Assembly: GCF_031846265.1 (NCBI RefSeq)
Contig: NZ_JAVRIA010000002.1
Coordinates: 124,001-188,000 of the forward strand
DNA: 64,000 bases
Direction of reading: 5' to 3'
From: Microcosmobacter mediterraneus
Lineage (GTDB): Bacteria > Bacteroidota > Bacteroidia > Flavobacteriales > Flavobacteriaceae
This document shows positions 52,701 to 59,083 of the stretch, one piece after another. The position numbers were made by a program, and so were the translations under genes. Positions within the stretch are counted from its first letter, which is position 1, and the number at the start of each line of letters is the position of its first letter. The notes beneath the pieces are model-generated. The model was not told the DNA's origin. It did not search any database and worked only from the letters and a program-made list of their open reading frames with translations.

Positions 52701-53729
52701 ATGAAAATACTACACCTAGATACCAACCACGAACTGCTCCTAAACCAACTCAACGATTTGGGCTTTACTAATGATGAAGATTACACATCTTCAAAAGAAG
52801 CCATTGAAACTAAAATATCAGACTATGATGGAATTGTTATTCGAAGTAGATTTAGTATCGATAAACAATTCCTAGACTCAGCAACAAACCTAAAATTTAT
52901 AGGCAGAGTTGGTGCTGGGTTAGAAAACATAGATTGCAAATATGCTGAAGAAAAGGGTGTAACCCTTTTTAATGCACCAGAAGGCAACAGAAATGCCGTT
53001 GGTGAACACAGTTTAGCTATGTTGCTCTCTCTATTCAATAAACTCAATAAAGCTGATAAAGAAGTAAGACAAGGACAATGGAACAGAGAAGCCAATCGAG
53101 GCGTTGAGCTTGACGGAAAAACTATTGGTTTAATAGGTTACGGAAACATGGGAAAAGCCTTTGCCAAAAAACTAAGAGGCTTTGATGTAGAAGTATTATG
53201 TTATGATATTAAAAACAATGTTGGTGATGAAAATGCAAAACAAGTGTCTTTAGAAGAGCTTCAAGAAAAGGCTGATGTCTTAAGCCTACATACACCTCAG
53301 ACACCATTAACTTTGAATATGGTCAATACAGATTTTATAAATGCTTTCAAAAAATCGTTTTGGCTCATTAATACAGCTCGCGGTAAAAGCGTAGTGACAG
53401 ATCATTTGGTTTTAGCATTGAAATCTGGCAAAATACTTGGTGCAGGTTTAGATGTCTTGGAATATGAAAAATCGTCTTTCGAGGATTTATTTAAAACAAT
53501 TGTCACCTCGAGCGTGGTCACTGAGCGAAGTCGAAGTGCAGTCGAGAGGTCTCAATTAGGTCTCGACTTCGCTCGACCAGACATGAAACCTAAATTACCT
53601 GAAGCATTTCAATATCTTATTAACTCCGATAATGTTATTCTTTCACCTCATGTTGCAGGTTGGACCATCGAAAGCAAGGAGAAATTAGCACAAACTATTG
53701 TAGATAAAATCAAAGCTAAATTTTGCTAG
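52701..53729 (+). CDS. D-2-hydroxyacid dehydrogenase (SerA-like) with in-frame palindromic insertion
   Basis: A 342-residue NAD-dependent dehydrogenase of the phosphoglycerate dehydrogenase group. The Rossmann motif is IGLIGYGNMGKAFAKKL (about 150), with the catalytic Arg in LINTARGKSVV, Glu in GLDVLEYEK and His in LSPHVAGW. ATG at 52701 is chosen over a GTG 6 bases earlier. Between FEDLFKTI and KPKLPEAFQY about 26 residues (TSSVVTERSRSAVERSQLGL and FARPD) are encoded by a palindromic repeat. Without it the protein would be about 316 residues, the usual length. No serine-pathway partner is adjacent. Confidence 0.9.
   Translation: MKILHLDTNHELLLNQLNDLGFTNDEDYTSSKEAIETKISDYDGIVIRSRFSIDKQFLDSATNLKFIGRVGAGLENIDCKYAEEKGVTLFNAPEGNRNAVGEHSLAMLLSLFNKLNKADKEVRQGQWNREANRGVELDGKTIGLIGYGNMGKAFAKKLRGFDVEVLCYDIKNNVGDENAKQVSLEELQEKADVLSLHTPQTPLTLNMVNTDFINAFKKSFWLINTARGKSVVTDHLVLALKSGKILGAGLDVLEYEKSSFEDLFKTIVTSSVVTERSRSAVERSQLGLDFARPDMKPKLPEAFQYLINSDNVILSPHVAGWTIESKEKLAQTIVDKIKAKFC
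53501..53578 (+). repeat. palindromic repeat element inside a coding sequence
   Basis: Arms GAGCGAAGTCGA (53523-53534) and TCGACTTCGCTC (53563-53574) are perfect inverted repeats. Neighbouring GTCGAGAGGTCTC adds further pairing. The element is a multiple of three in effect, leaves the reading frame open, and resembles flavobacterial extragenic repeats whose translation gives SVVTERSRSAVE-like peptides. The exact borders are uncertain. Confidence 0.75.
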
Positions 53730-53738
53730 TTTTATAAC

Positions 53739-54149
53739 ATGAAGAAAACCATACTAATTTTTGGTTCCTTAATAATTGCTTTACTTCTACTTTTTCAGTT
53801 TAGTAAATACGCTGTGGTGAGTGGTGACTTTCAAGTGGAATATATTATGGCTATTGTTGCTATTATATCCTTGACCATAGGTCTATTTATTAATAATAAA
53901 GCACAAAAGGCTTTATCGGTTTCTAATCAGAAAATAGACTTTAAAAAGATTGAAGAATTAGGGTTAAGTAAACGCGAATATGAAGTCCTAAAAGAAATTG
54001 CTTTAGGCTTATCCAACCAAGAAATTGCAAAAAAGCTTTTTGTCTCTGAAAGCACCATAAAAACACATGTGTCTAACCTATTGGTAAAACTGAATGCAAA
54101 ACGTCGTACCCAAGCGATTCAAATTTCAAAAAGTCTAAATATCATTTAA
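53739..54149 (+). CDS. membrane-tethered LuxR-type transcriptional regulator
   Basis: A 136-residue regulator with two N-terminal transmembrane helices (about 5-25 and 37-57) and a C-terminal LuxR/GerE helix-turn-helix (LSKREYEVLKEIALGLSNQE, VSESTIKTHVSNLLVKL). There is no receiver domain, so DNA binding would occur at the membrane. It is followed by a DUF4199 gene, a pairing I recall from other Bacteroidota. An inverted repeat of 9-base arms lies in the 103-base gap between the two genes. Confidence 0.87.
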   Translation: MKKTILIFGSLIIALLLLFQFSKYAVVSGDFQVEYIMAIVAIISLTIGLFINNKAQKALSVSNQKIDFKKIEELGLSKREYEVLKEIALGLSNQEIAKKLFVSESTIKTHVSNLLVKLNAKRRTQAIQISKSLNII

Positions 54150-54164
54150 ATTATTAGCTTTACA

Positions 54165-54194
54165 ACTAAAGTATGAGTAAAATGGTACTTTAGT
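54165..54194. promoter_or_regulatory. inverted repeat upstream of DUF4199 gene
   Basis: Perfect arms ACTAAAGTA (54165-54173) and TACTTTAGT (54186-54194) with a 12-base spacer. It sits 26 bases before a TACTTTTG -7 box (54221-54228), whose downstream gene starts at 54253. A candidate operator for the adjacent LuxR-type regulator, or a stem-loop ending the regulator's transcript. Confidence 0.45.
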
Positions 54195-54252
54195 ATGAGC
54201 CTCACAAATCACCTTCTTTCTACTTTTGGCTAATTAATCAATACATAATAAA

Positions 54253-54762
54253 ATGAAAAAAACAGTAATTAAGTATGGTTTATACGCGCTCATAAGTGGG
54301 TTTGTATTTTTTGGATTGCCATTCTTTTTTGGGATGGGAGTAGACTATGACTACGGCGAACTTATTGGATACACCTCTATGGTGCTCTCTTTACTATTTA
54401 TATTCTTTGGCGTTAAGTACTTTAGAGACAAAGAAAATAATGGAAGTGTCTCTTTTGGCAAAGCCTTAGCTATAGGCATGCTAATCGCATTATTTTCAGC
54501 CGTTGGTGTAGCTGTTATGGATTACATATATACTACACAAATAAACCCAGATTTTGTAGCAGATTATTTAGACTATTCTATAAATAAAATGCAAGAAAGT
54601 GGCATGACAGCGCAAGAACTTGAAACTAAAAGTGCAGAACTTAAACAACAAATGGAAGACTATGGTAGTCCTGGTTTTATGGCAGGTTTAATGTTTGCAA
54701 CTGTGCTTATATTAGGGTTTATTATATCTTTAATTTCAGGACTAATTTTACAACGCAAATAA
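54253..54762 (+). CDS. DUF4199 membrane protein
   Basis: A 169-residue integral membrane protein with four predicted helices (about 8-28, 37-57, 72-92, 142-165). It has the DUF4199 pattern: FFGMGVDYDYGELIGYTSM, GSVSFGKALAIGMLIAL and a Met/Gln-rich periplasmic or cytoplasmic loop (about 100-140). Function unknown. It follows the membrane LuxR regulator, possibly as its target or partner. A TACTTTTG -7 box at 54221-54228 may give its own transcript. Confidence 0.88.
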   Translation: MKKTVIKYGLYALISGFVFFGLPFFFGMGVDYDYGELIGYTSMVLSLLFIFFGVKYFRDKENNGSVSFGKALAIGMLIALFSAVGVAVMDYIYTTQINPDFVADYLDYSINKMQESGMTAQELETKSAELKQQMEDYGSPGFMAGLMFATVLILGFIISLISGLILQRK

Positions 54763-54784
54763 CAACTAAATCAATCTTATAATT

Positions 54785-55240
54785 ATGCAATACAAAGCAG
54801 ATTCACCAGAAGACTACATTAGTCAACTTCCAGAAGAACGAAAAGAACCAATGACCAAACTTCATAACCTTATAAAAGATAATATGCCTGAAGGTTTAGA
54901 ATCTGGAATGGGTTATGGTATGCCAGCTTATTTTGTGCCTAAATCCATTTATCCTCCAGGATATCATTGTAAGCCATTTCCACCTTTACCTTTTATAAGT
55001 ATCGCATCACAAAAGAATTTTATTGCATTCTATCACATGGGAATGTATGCCAAAAAAGAACTATACAATTGGTTCGTAGCGGAATATCCTAAACATGCTA
55101 AATACAAATTAGATATGGGCAAGAGTTGTGTGCGTTTTAAGAAAGTAGATGATATTCCTTATGATTTAATTGAAGAGCTTTTGGGTAAAATGACTGTTGA
55201 AGAGTGGATAGATATTTATGAAAACGCGATAAAAAAATAG
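54785..55240 (+). CDS. DUF1801 domain protein
   Basis: A 151-residue protein of the DUF1801 (YdhG-like) family: DYISQLPEERKEPMTKLHNL, a GMGYGMPAYFVP segment, a Pro-rich loop and the ending MTVEEWIDIYENAIK. The fold is similar to frataxin-like scaffold proteins, but the role is unknown. It lies 22 bases after DUF4199 and 3 bases before a VOC gene, so it is part of a small operon. Confidence 0.88.
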   Translation: MQYKADSPEDYISQLPEERKEPMTKLHNLIKDNMPEGLESGMGYGMPAYFVPKSIYPPGYHCKPFPPLPFISIASQKNFIAFYHMGMYAKKELYNWFVAEYPKHAKYKLDMGKSCVRFKKVDDIPYDLIEELLGKMTVEEWIDIYENAIKK

Positions 55241-55243
55241 ATT

Positions 55244-55615
55244 ATGACATTAGGAGCTTTTTCAATTAGTCTAAATGTAAAAGACATTCATAAATCAAAA
55301 GCATTTTATGAAACGCTCGGATTCAGTGTTTTTGCTGGAGATATAGAGCGGAATTACCTCATTATGAAAAATGGAAATGCATTAATAGGTTTATTTCAAG
55401 GTATGTTTGAAAATAACATAATGACATTTAATCCAGGTTGGGATGAAAATGCGAATGCATTAGAATCATTTGATGATGTTAGAGACATTCAACAAACACT
55501 AAAAACTAATAACATTAAACTTGAAACAGAAGCTGATGAAACAACATCTGGTCCAGCAAGTTTTGTAGTGCTTGATCCAGATGGTAATGCCATTCTTATC
55601 GATCAGCATGTTTAA
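55244..55615 (+). CDS. VOC (glyoxalase-fold) family protein
   Basis: A 123-residue protein of the vicinal oxygen chelate fold: AFSISLNVKDIHKSKAFYET at the start, NALIGLFQGMF in the middle and FVVLDPDGNAILIDQHV at the end. It may be a metal-dependent lyase, dioxygenase or a resistance-type binding protein; the substrate is not evident. A second VOC gene begins 14 bases later, so the two may act together or reflect duplication. Confidence 0.88.
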   Translation: MTLGAFSISLNVKDIHKSKAFYETLGFSVFAGDIERNYLIMKNGNALIGLFQGMFENNIMTFNPGWDENANALESFDDVRDIQQTLKTNNIKLETEADETTSGPASFVVLDPDGNAILIDQHV

Positions 55616-55629
55616 TAAAAAATTATATA

Positions 55630-56016
55630 ATGAAAAATAGAGTAACAGGAATAGGTGGTTTGTTCTTTAAAACCAAAGATCCAAAAGCCACTAAAGATTG
55701 GTATAAGAGACATTTAGGGTTTAATACAGATGATTATGGCTGTACCTTTTGGTGGAAAAACAAAGAAGGTGAAGATTGTTCCACACAATGGAGTCCTTTT
55801 CCTAAAGACACCAAATATTATGAACCGTCAAAAAAAGACTTCATGTTTAACTATCGTGTTGAAAATTTAGAGGAGTTATTAGTGACTTTGAAAAAAGAAG
55901 GGGTCACAATAGTAGGTAATGTTGAGGAGTATGAATATGGTAAGTTTGGTTATATCATGGATAATGATGGAAATAAAATAGAGCTATGGGAACCTATAGA
56001 TAAGGCTTTCTTGTAG
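55630..56016 (+). CDS. VOC (glyoxalase-fold) family protein, second copy
   Basis: A 128-residue VOC protein, beginning GIGGLFFKTKDPKATKDWYK and ending GYIMDNDGNKIELWEPID. It is only distantly similar to the preceding VOC gene (55244). The Trp-rich stretch TFWWKNKEGEDCSTQWSPFP is of the PhnB/lactoylglutathione-lyase-like sort common in soil and marine bacteria. The substrate is unknown. Confidence 0.88.
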   Translation: MKNRVTGIGGLFFKTKDPKATKDWYKRHLGFNTDDYGCTFWWKNKEGEDCSTQWSPFPKDTKYYEPSKKDFMFNYRVENLEELLVTLKKEGVTIVGNVEEYEYGKFGYIMDNDGNKIELWEPIDKAFL

Positions 56017-56066
56017 TTCTTGTAACAAAATTAATAGATACGTTACTTATAAAATAAATAATATCA

Positions 56067-56573
56067 ATGATTGAAGAACAGAATAATAAAGACGAAAATC
56101 TTAAAGATATTCCTGAAATTATACAGGATGACACAGATTCTACATCAGAAAAAGTAGACCAATTTAAGTCTAACGTTAAAGACACCTACGATAATATTAA
56201 AGATAGAGCTTCAGAATTTGCTTCAGATGCTGGTGAAAAATTAGAGGAGTATACCGAAGTTGCCAAAGAAAAAGCAACGTATTTAGCTGAAGAAGCAAAA
56301 GAATCTTTTGCAGAGACCAAAGAAAAAGTAAGTGAGTATGCCGAGGAAGCTAAAGAAAAGTTTAATGAGTTTAAAGAAGAAGCTAAAGTTAAAGCAACAG
56401 AACTAGCAGAAGAGGCAAAAGAGGTGCTAGGTGAAACTGCAGAAAAAGTTAGTGAGTTTGCTTCAGATACTGGAGAAAAACTAGAAGATTTAGCTGAAGA
56501 TGCAAAAGAGACAGTAATAGAAGCAGGTAAGAAGACTAAAAATTTCTTCCAGCGTTTATTTGGATCTAAATAA
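56067..56573 (+). CDS. LEA-like 11-residue repeat protein
   Basis: A 168-residue, highly charged, Ala/Glu/Lys-rich protein without signal peptide or cysteine. The helical stretch is built from 11-residue units (KVSEYAEEAKE, KFNEFKEEAKV, KATELAEEAKE) broken by 7-residue units (TYDNIKD, SFAETKE, VLGETAE). From residue 29 to 148 the order is 11, 7, three 11s, 7, three 11s, 7, two 11s. A basic amphipathic end (KNFFQRLFGSK) follows. Such repeats resemble group-3 LEA or apolipoprotein helices that lie on membranes. A relative follows at 56634. Confidence 0.85.
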   Translation: MIEEQNNKDENLKDIPEIIQDDTDSTSEKVDQFKSNVKDTYDNIKDRASEFASDAGEKLEEYTEVAKEKATYLAEEAKESFAETKEKVSEYAEEAKEKFNEFKEEAKVKATELAEEAKEVLGETAEKVSEFASDTGEKLEDLAEDAKETVIEAGKKTKNFFQRLFGSK

Positions 56574-56633
56574 ATACTAGGTCATTAACTTTATTTTGTA
56601 ATTTTAAGGTCTAATTTTAATAACACAAAAACT

Positions 56634-57146
56634 ATGTCTGACGAAAAAAGTCTAAGCGATGACCTAAACGATATGTTAGGAGACGCTAAAGAAGGTGCAA
56701 AAAAAGCTGCTGATAAAGCTAGTGAATTTGCAGGTGACGCAGCAGAAAAAGCAAAGGAGTTAGCAAGTGACGCTAAGGAAAAAGCTAGTGAGTTTGCAGA
56801 TGATGCTAAAGATAAATTCAATGAATTTACAGGAGATGCCAAAGAAGTACTTAGTGATGGTAAAAATGTAGCAATCATTGCTCACATAACTTTAATAGGC
56901 TGGATCATTGCTATTGTTATGAATGGTGGTGATAAGAAATCCGAATTTGCTTCTTTCTACATTAGACAAGTACTAGGTATTTTCATAGTTGCACTAGTTT
57001 GTAGTATAATACCAATAATAAATTTATTTGCATGGATACTACCTTTAGCCATGTGGTTAATGAGTTTAGTTAGTGCCATTGGTGGAAAACAAAAACCAGT
57101 TTTCCTTTTGGGAGAGCAGTTCCAAGATTGGTTTAAATCCTTGTAA
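56634..57146 (+). CDS. LEA-like repeat fused to DUF4870-like membrane domain
   Basis: A 170-residue protein. Residues 28-71 are four exact tandem 11-residue units (KASEFAGDAAE, KAKELASDAKE, KASEFADDAKD, KFNEFTGDAKE). Residues about 80-165 form a membrane domain with two or three helices, resembling the DUF4870 pattern (AIIAHITLIGWIIAIVM, EFASFYIRQVLGIFIVAL, LFAWILPLAMWLMSLVSAI). The repeats would project from the membrane into the cytoplasm or periplasm. It is 60 bases after the LEA-like gene at 56067 and ends in a terminator. Possibly stress-related, by analogy only. Confidence 0.85.
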   Translation: MSDEKSLSDDLNDMLGDAKEGAKKAADKASEFAGDAAEKAKELASDAKEKASEFADDAKDKFNEFTGDAKEVLSDGKNVAIIAHITLIGWIIAIVMNGGDKKSEFASFYIRQVLGIFIVALVCSIIPIINLFAWILPLAMWLMSLVSAIGGKQKPVFLLGEQFQDWFKSL

Positions 57147-57154
57147 TAATAAAA

Positions 57155-57180
57155 AGCTGAGTGCTATACTCAGTTTTTTT
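57155..57180 (+). terminator. rho-independent terminator
   Basis: Stem CTGAGT (57157-57162) / ACTCAG (57168-57173) with loop GCTAT and a seven-base T run, just after the gene ending at 57146. Confidence 0.85.
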
Positions 57181-57190
57181 AATTATTATA

Positions 57191-57218
57191 TTATCGTGAT
57201 ATTGCAATATTACGATAA
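57191..57218. promoter_or_regulatory. ArsR operator palindrome
   Basis: A 28-base near-perfect palindrome (TTATCGTGATATTGC then AATATTACGATAA; only one pair of positions mismatches), overlapping the -33 element and spacer of the arsR promoter at 57202-57231. This is the classic position of a steric repressor site, and ArsR-family operators are typically such AT-rich inverted repeats. Confidence 0.75.
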
Positions 57219-57231
57219 TAGTGTATATTTG
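57202..57231 (+). promoter_or_regulatory. Bacteroidota consensus promoter of ars operon
   Basis: TTG (57202-57204), a 19-base spacer, TATATTTG (57224-57231). It matches TTG-N19-TAnnTTTG exactly. The palindrome at 57191-57218 covers its -33 element and most of the spacer. The arsR ATG is at 57251. Confidence 0.8.
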
Positions 57232-57250
57232 TATAATTAATTTTCTAAGT

Positions 57251-57571
57251 ATGGGAGCAACTAGACTTAAAATACACGATCAAAATCATATTGATATATC
57301 TAGAATAGCAAAGGTTTTTGCGCATCCTGCGCGTGTTGCTATTTTAAAAGAACTCAGCGTACAAGAAGGCTGCTGTAATGACCTTGTAGAAGTTATTGGT
57401 CTGTCTCAAGCTACCATTTCACAACATCTAACGGTTATTGGAGATGCTGGCCTACTCTATGGCTCTCATAAAGGGAAACAGCGAAACTATTGTTTAAACA
57501 TAGAGCGTTTAGAAGAGTTTAGACAATCGTTAAATTCCTTTTTTTCTAAAACGAAATCCAATTGTTGTTAG
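57251..57571 (+). CDS. arsR: ArsR-family transcriptional repressor
   Basis: A 106-residue winged-helix repressor when started at ATG 57251; an in-frame GTG at 57221 lies within the promoter. The helix-turn-helix is LVEVIGLSQATISQHLTVIG, preceded by a metal-thiol motif EGCCNDL similar to the Cys site of ArsR proteins, and the end is KSNCC. It likely binds arsenite and releases the palindrome at 57191-57218. First gene of arsR-DUF6428-arsC. Confidence 0.9.
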   Translation: MGATRLKIHDQNHIDISRIAKVFAHPARVAILKELSVQEGCCNDLVEVIGLSQATISQHLTVIGDAGLLYGSHKGKQRNYCLNIERLEEFRQSLNSFFSKTKSNCC

Positions 57572-57624
57572 GTCGATAATCAAGATTTAATAACAATACT
57601 AATACGTATATAAATCCTATTAAA

Positions 57625-58113
57625 ATGAAAACTCAAGACTTTTTAAATCTATTGGAAACACATAAAGACAAAGCATTGCTTTTTGAATATGCTCAAAATC
57701 AACTTGTTGGCGCTAATTATCATATCACTGAAATAAAACATACTAACATAGAATCTGTAGATTGTGGTGCTAATATTGATTCTTGGACAGAAACCGTTGT
57801 ACAACTCTGGGAAAGCCCAAATGAATTAGGAAAAACTGAATTTATGAGGTGCTTTAAAGCTAATGGAATTCTGAATAAAGTAGGGCGTATTAAACCTTTT
57901 GATCCTAATGCCGAAATAAAGTTTGAATATGGAAACACCTTATTTCACACCACACAACTATTTGTTAACGATTACGAAATAAAAGACCAACATCTAATTA
58001 TTAAATTAGCCATCGAAAAAACCGATTGTAAGGCAAAAGAAGCTTGTGGTATTATTGAGTCTAAAGTTGCTTCATCAGAAACTTGCTGCACACCAGAAAG
58101 TGGTTGCTGTTAA
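57625..58113 (+). CDS. DUF6428 family protein in ars operon
   Basis: A 162-residue protein beginning MKTQDFLNLLETHKDKAL and ending in paired cysteines (SETCCTPESGCC), with other cysteines at SVDCGAN, MRCFKA and DCKAKEACG. It is recognisable as DUF6428, a family that I recall mainly beside arsR and arsC in Bacteroidota. The exposed Cys pairs suggest binding of arsenite or another soft metal. No catalytic motif was found. It is 53 bases after arsR. Confidence 0.82.
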   Translation: MKTQDFLNLLETHKDKALLFEYAQNQLVGANYHITEIKHTNIESVDCGANIDSWTETVVQLWESPNELGKTEFMRCFKANGILNKVGRIKPFDPNAEIKFEYGNTLFHTTQLFVNDYEIKDQHLIIKLAIEKTDCKAKEACGIIESKVASSETCCTPESGCC

Positions 58114-58138
58114 AAAAATTAAGTTAAATTAAAATGAG

Positions 58139-58207
58139 ATCCTGAATCAACACTTCGATACTTCGACTATGCTCAGCACAGGAAAGCTCAGTGTGACAGT
58201 TCAGGAT
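58139..58207 (+). repeat. palindromic extragenic element in ars operon
   Basis: Arms ATCCTGAA (58139-58146) and TTCAGGAT (58200-58207) flank CTTCGACTATGCTCAGCACA-type sequence and a CTCAGTGTGACA segment, which resembles flavobacterial intergenic repeats. It sits between the DUF6428 stop and the arsC ATG, inside the operon. Confidence 0.6.
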
Positions 58208-58218
58208 GACAAAAGTCA

Positions 58219-58638
58219 ATGAAAAACATACTAGTACTTTGTACAGGGAACTCTTGCCGAAGCCAAATGGCACATGGTTATCTCAATGAATTTTTAGATA
58301 ATAGACGTGTAAAGGTTTATAGTGCAGGAATAGAAACCCATGGTTTAAATCCAGGAGCTTTAATGATTATGAAAGAAGATGGGATTGATATAACACATCA
58401 TACCTCAAATCATGTAGATGAATATGCTAATGTAGATTTTGATTACATCATTACTGTTTGTGATCATGCCAATGAAAACTGTCCTTTTATTCCAAGTAAA
58501 AATGCAATACGAATCCATCATAATTTCTTTGATCCTTCTAAAGTAGAAGGAACAGAAAAAGAAAAGTACGATGCCTTCCTAAAGGCTAGAAATGAAATAA
58601 AGGCTTACTTTAAAGAATTTTCAGAAAATAATTTTTAA
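58219..58638 (+). CDS. arsC: arsenate reductase, low-molecular-weight phosphatase type
   Basis: A 139-residue thioredoxin-linked arsenate reductase. The P-loop is CTGNSCRSQ (CX5R) at residues 8-14, and the two downstream cysteines of the redox cascade are in ITVCDHANENCPF. It reduces arsenate to arsenite. No arsenite efflux pump (arsB or acr3) follows before the terminator at 58637. Low-molecular-weight tyrosine phosphatases share the fold, but the Cys pair favours ArsC. Confidence 0.92.
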   Translation: MKNILVLCTGNSCRSQMAHGYLNEFLDNRRVKVYSAGIETHGLNPGALMIMKEDGIDITHHTSNHVDEYANVDFDYIITVCDHANENCPFIPSKNAIRIHHNFFDPSKVEGTEKEKYDAFLKARNEIKAYFKEFSENNF

Positions 58639-58674
58639 ACAAAAACGCTTTGCAAAAGCAAAGCGTTTTTGTTT
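58637..58674. terminator. strong bidirectional terminator
   Basis: A 17-base perfect stem (arms 58637-58653 and 58658-58674) with an AAAA loop, flanked by A and T runs, between the ends of arsC and the convergent DksA-like gene. Confidence 0.9.
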
Positions 58675-58695
58675 CTATTATACTATTAAAAAGAA

Positions 58696-59079
58696 TTACT
58701 TCTGCATATTCTTTGCTTCAATACTCAAAGTAGCATGAGGTACTAATTTTAAGCGTTCAGGATTAATTAATTTCCCTGTTACTCTACAGACACCATAAGA
58801 TTTGTTTTCTATCCTAATTAGAGCATTTTTTAAATCGCGAATAAATTTTTCTTGTCGTATTGCTAATTGAGAGTTCGATTCTTTACTCATAGTTGCACTA
58901 CCTTCATCAAATGCTTTAAAAGTAGGTGCTGTATCTTCGGTGCCATTATTATGATCATTCATATAAGCACTTTTAATAAGTTCTAAATCGTGCTCTGCCT
59001 TGTCAATTTTTTCTTGAATTAATATTCTGAACTCTTCTAACTCCTTGTCAGAATATCTATTATTAGTTTCTATTCCCAT
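58696..59079 (-). CDS. DksA-like protein lacking zinc-finger cysteines
   Basis: A 127-residue TraR/DksA-family protein. The long coiled coil (about 10-60, EFRILIQEKIDKAEHDLELI) and the C-terminal finger region are kept (YGVCRVTGKLINPERLKLVP, HATLSIEAK), but only one of the four zinc cysteines remains. This variant is usual in Bacteroidota as far as I recall. It should still bind RNA polymerase. The gene follows ileS by 4 bases and is probably co-transcribed with it. Confidence 0.88.
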   Translation of the reverse strand: MGIETNNRYSDKELEEFRILIQEKIDKAEHDLELIKSAYMNDHNNGTEDTAPTFKAFDEGSATMSKESNSQLAIRQEKFIRDLKNALIRIENKSYGVCRVTGKLINPERLKLVPHATLSIEAKNMQK

Positions 59080-59083
59080 AATA

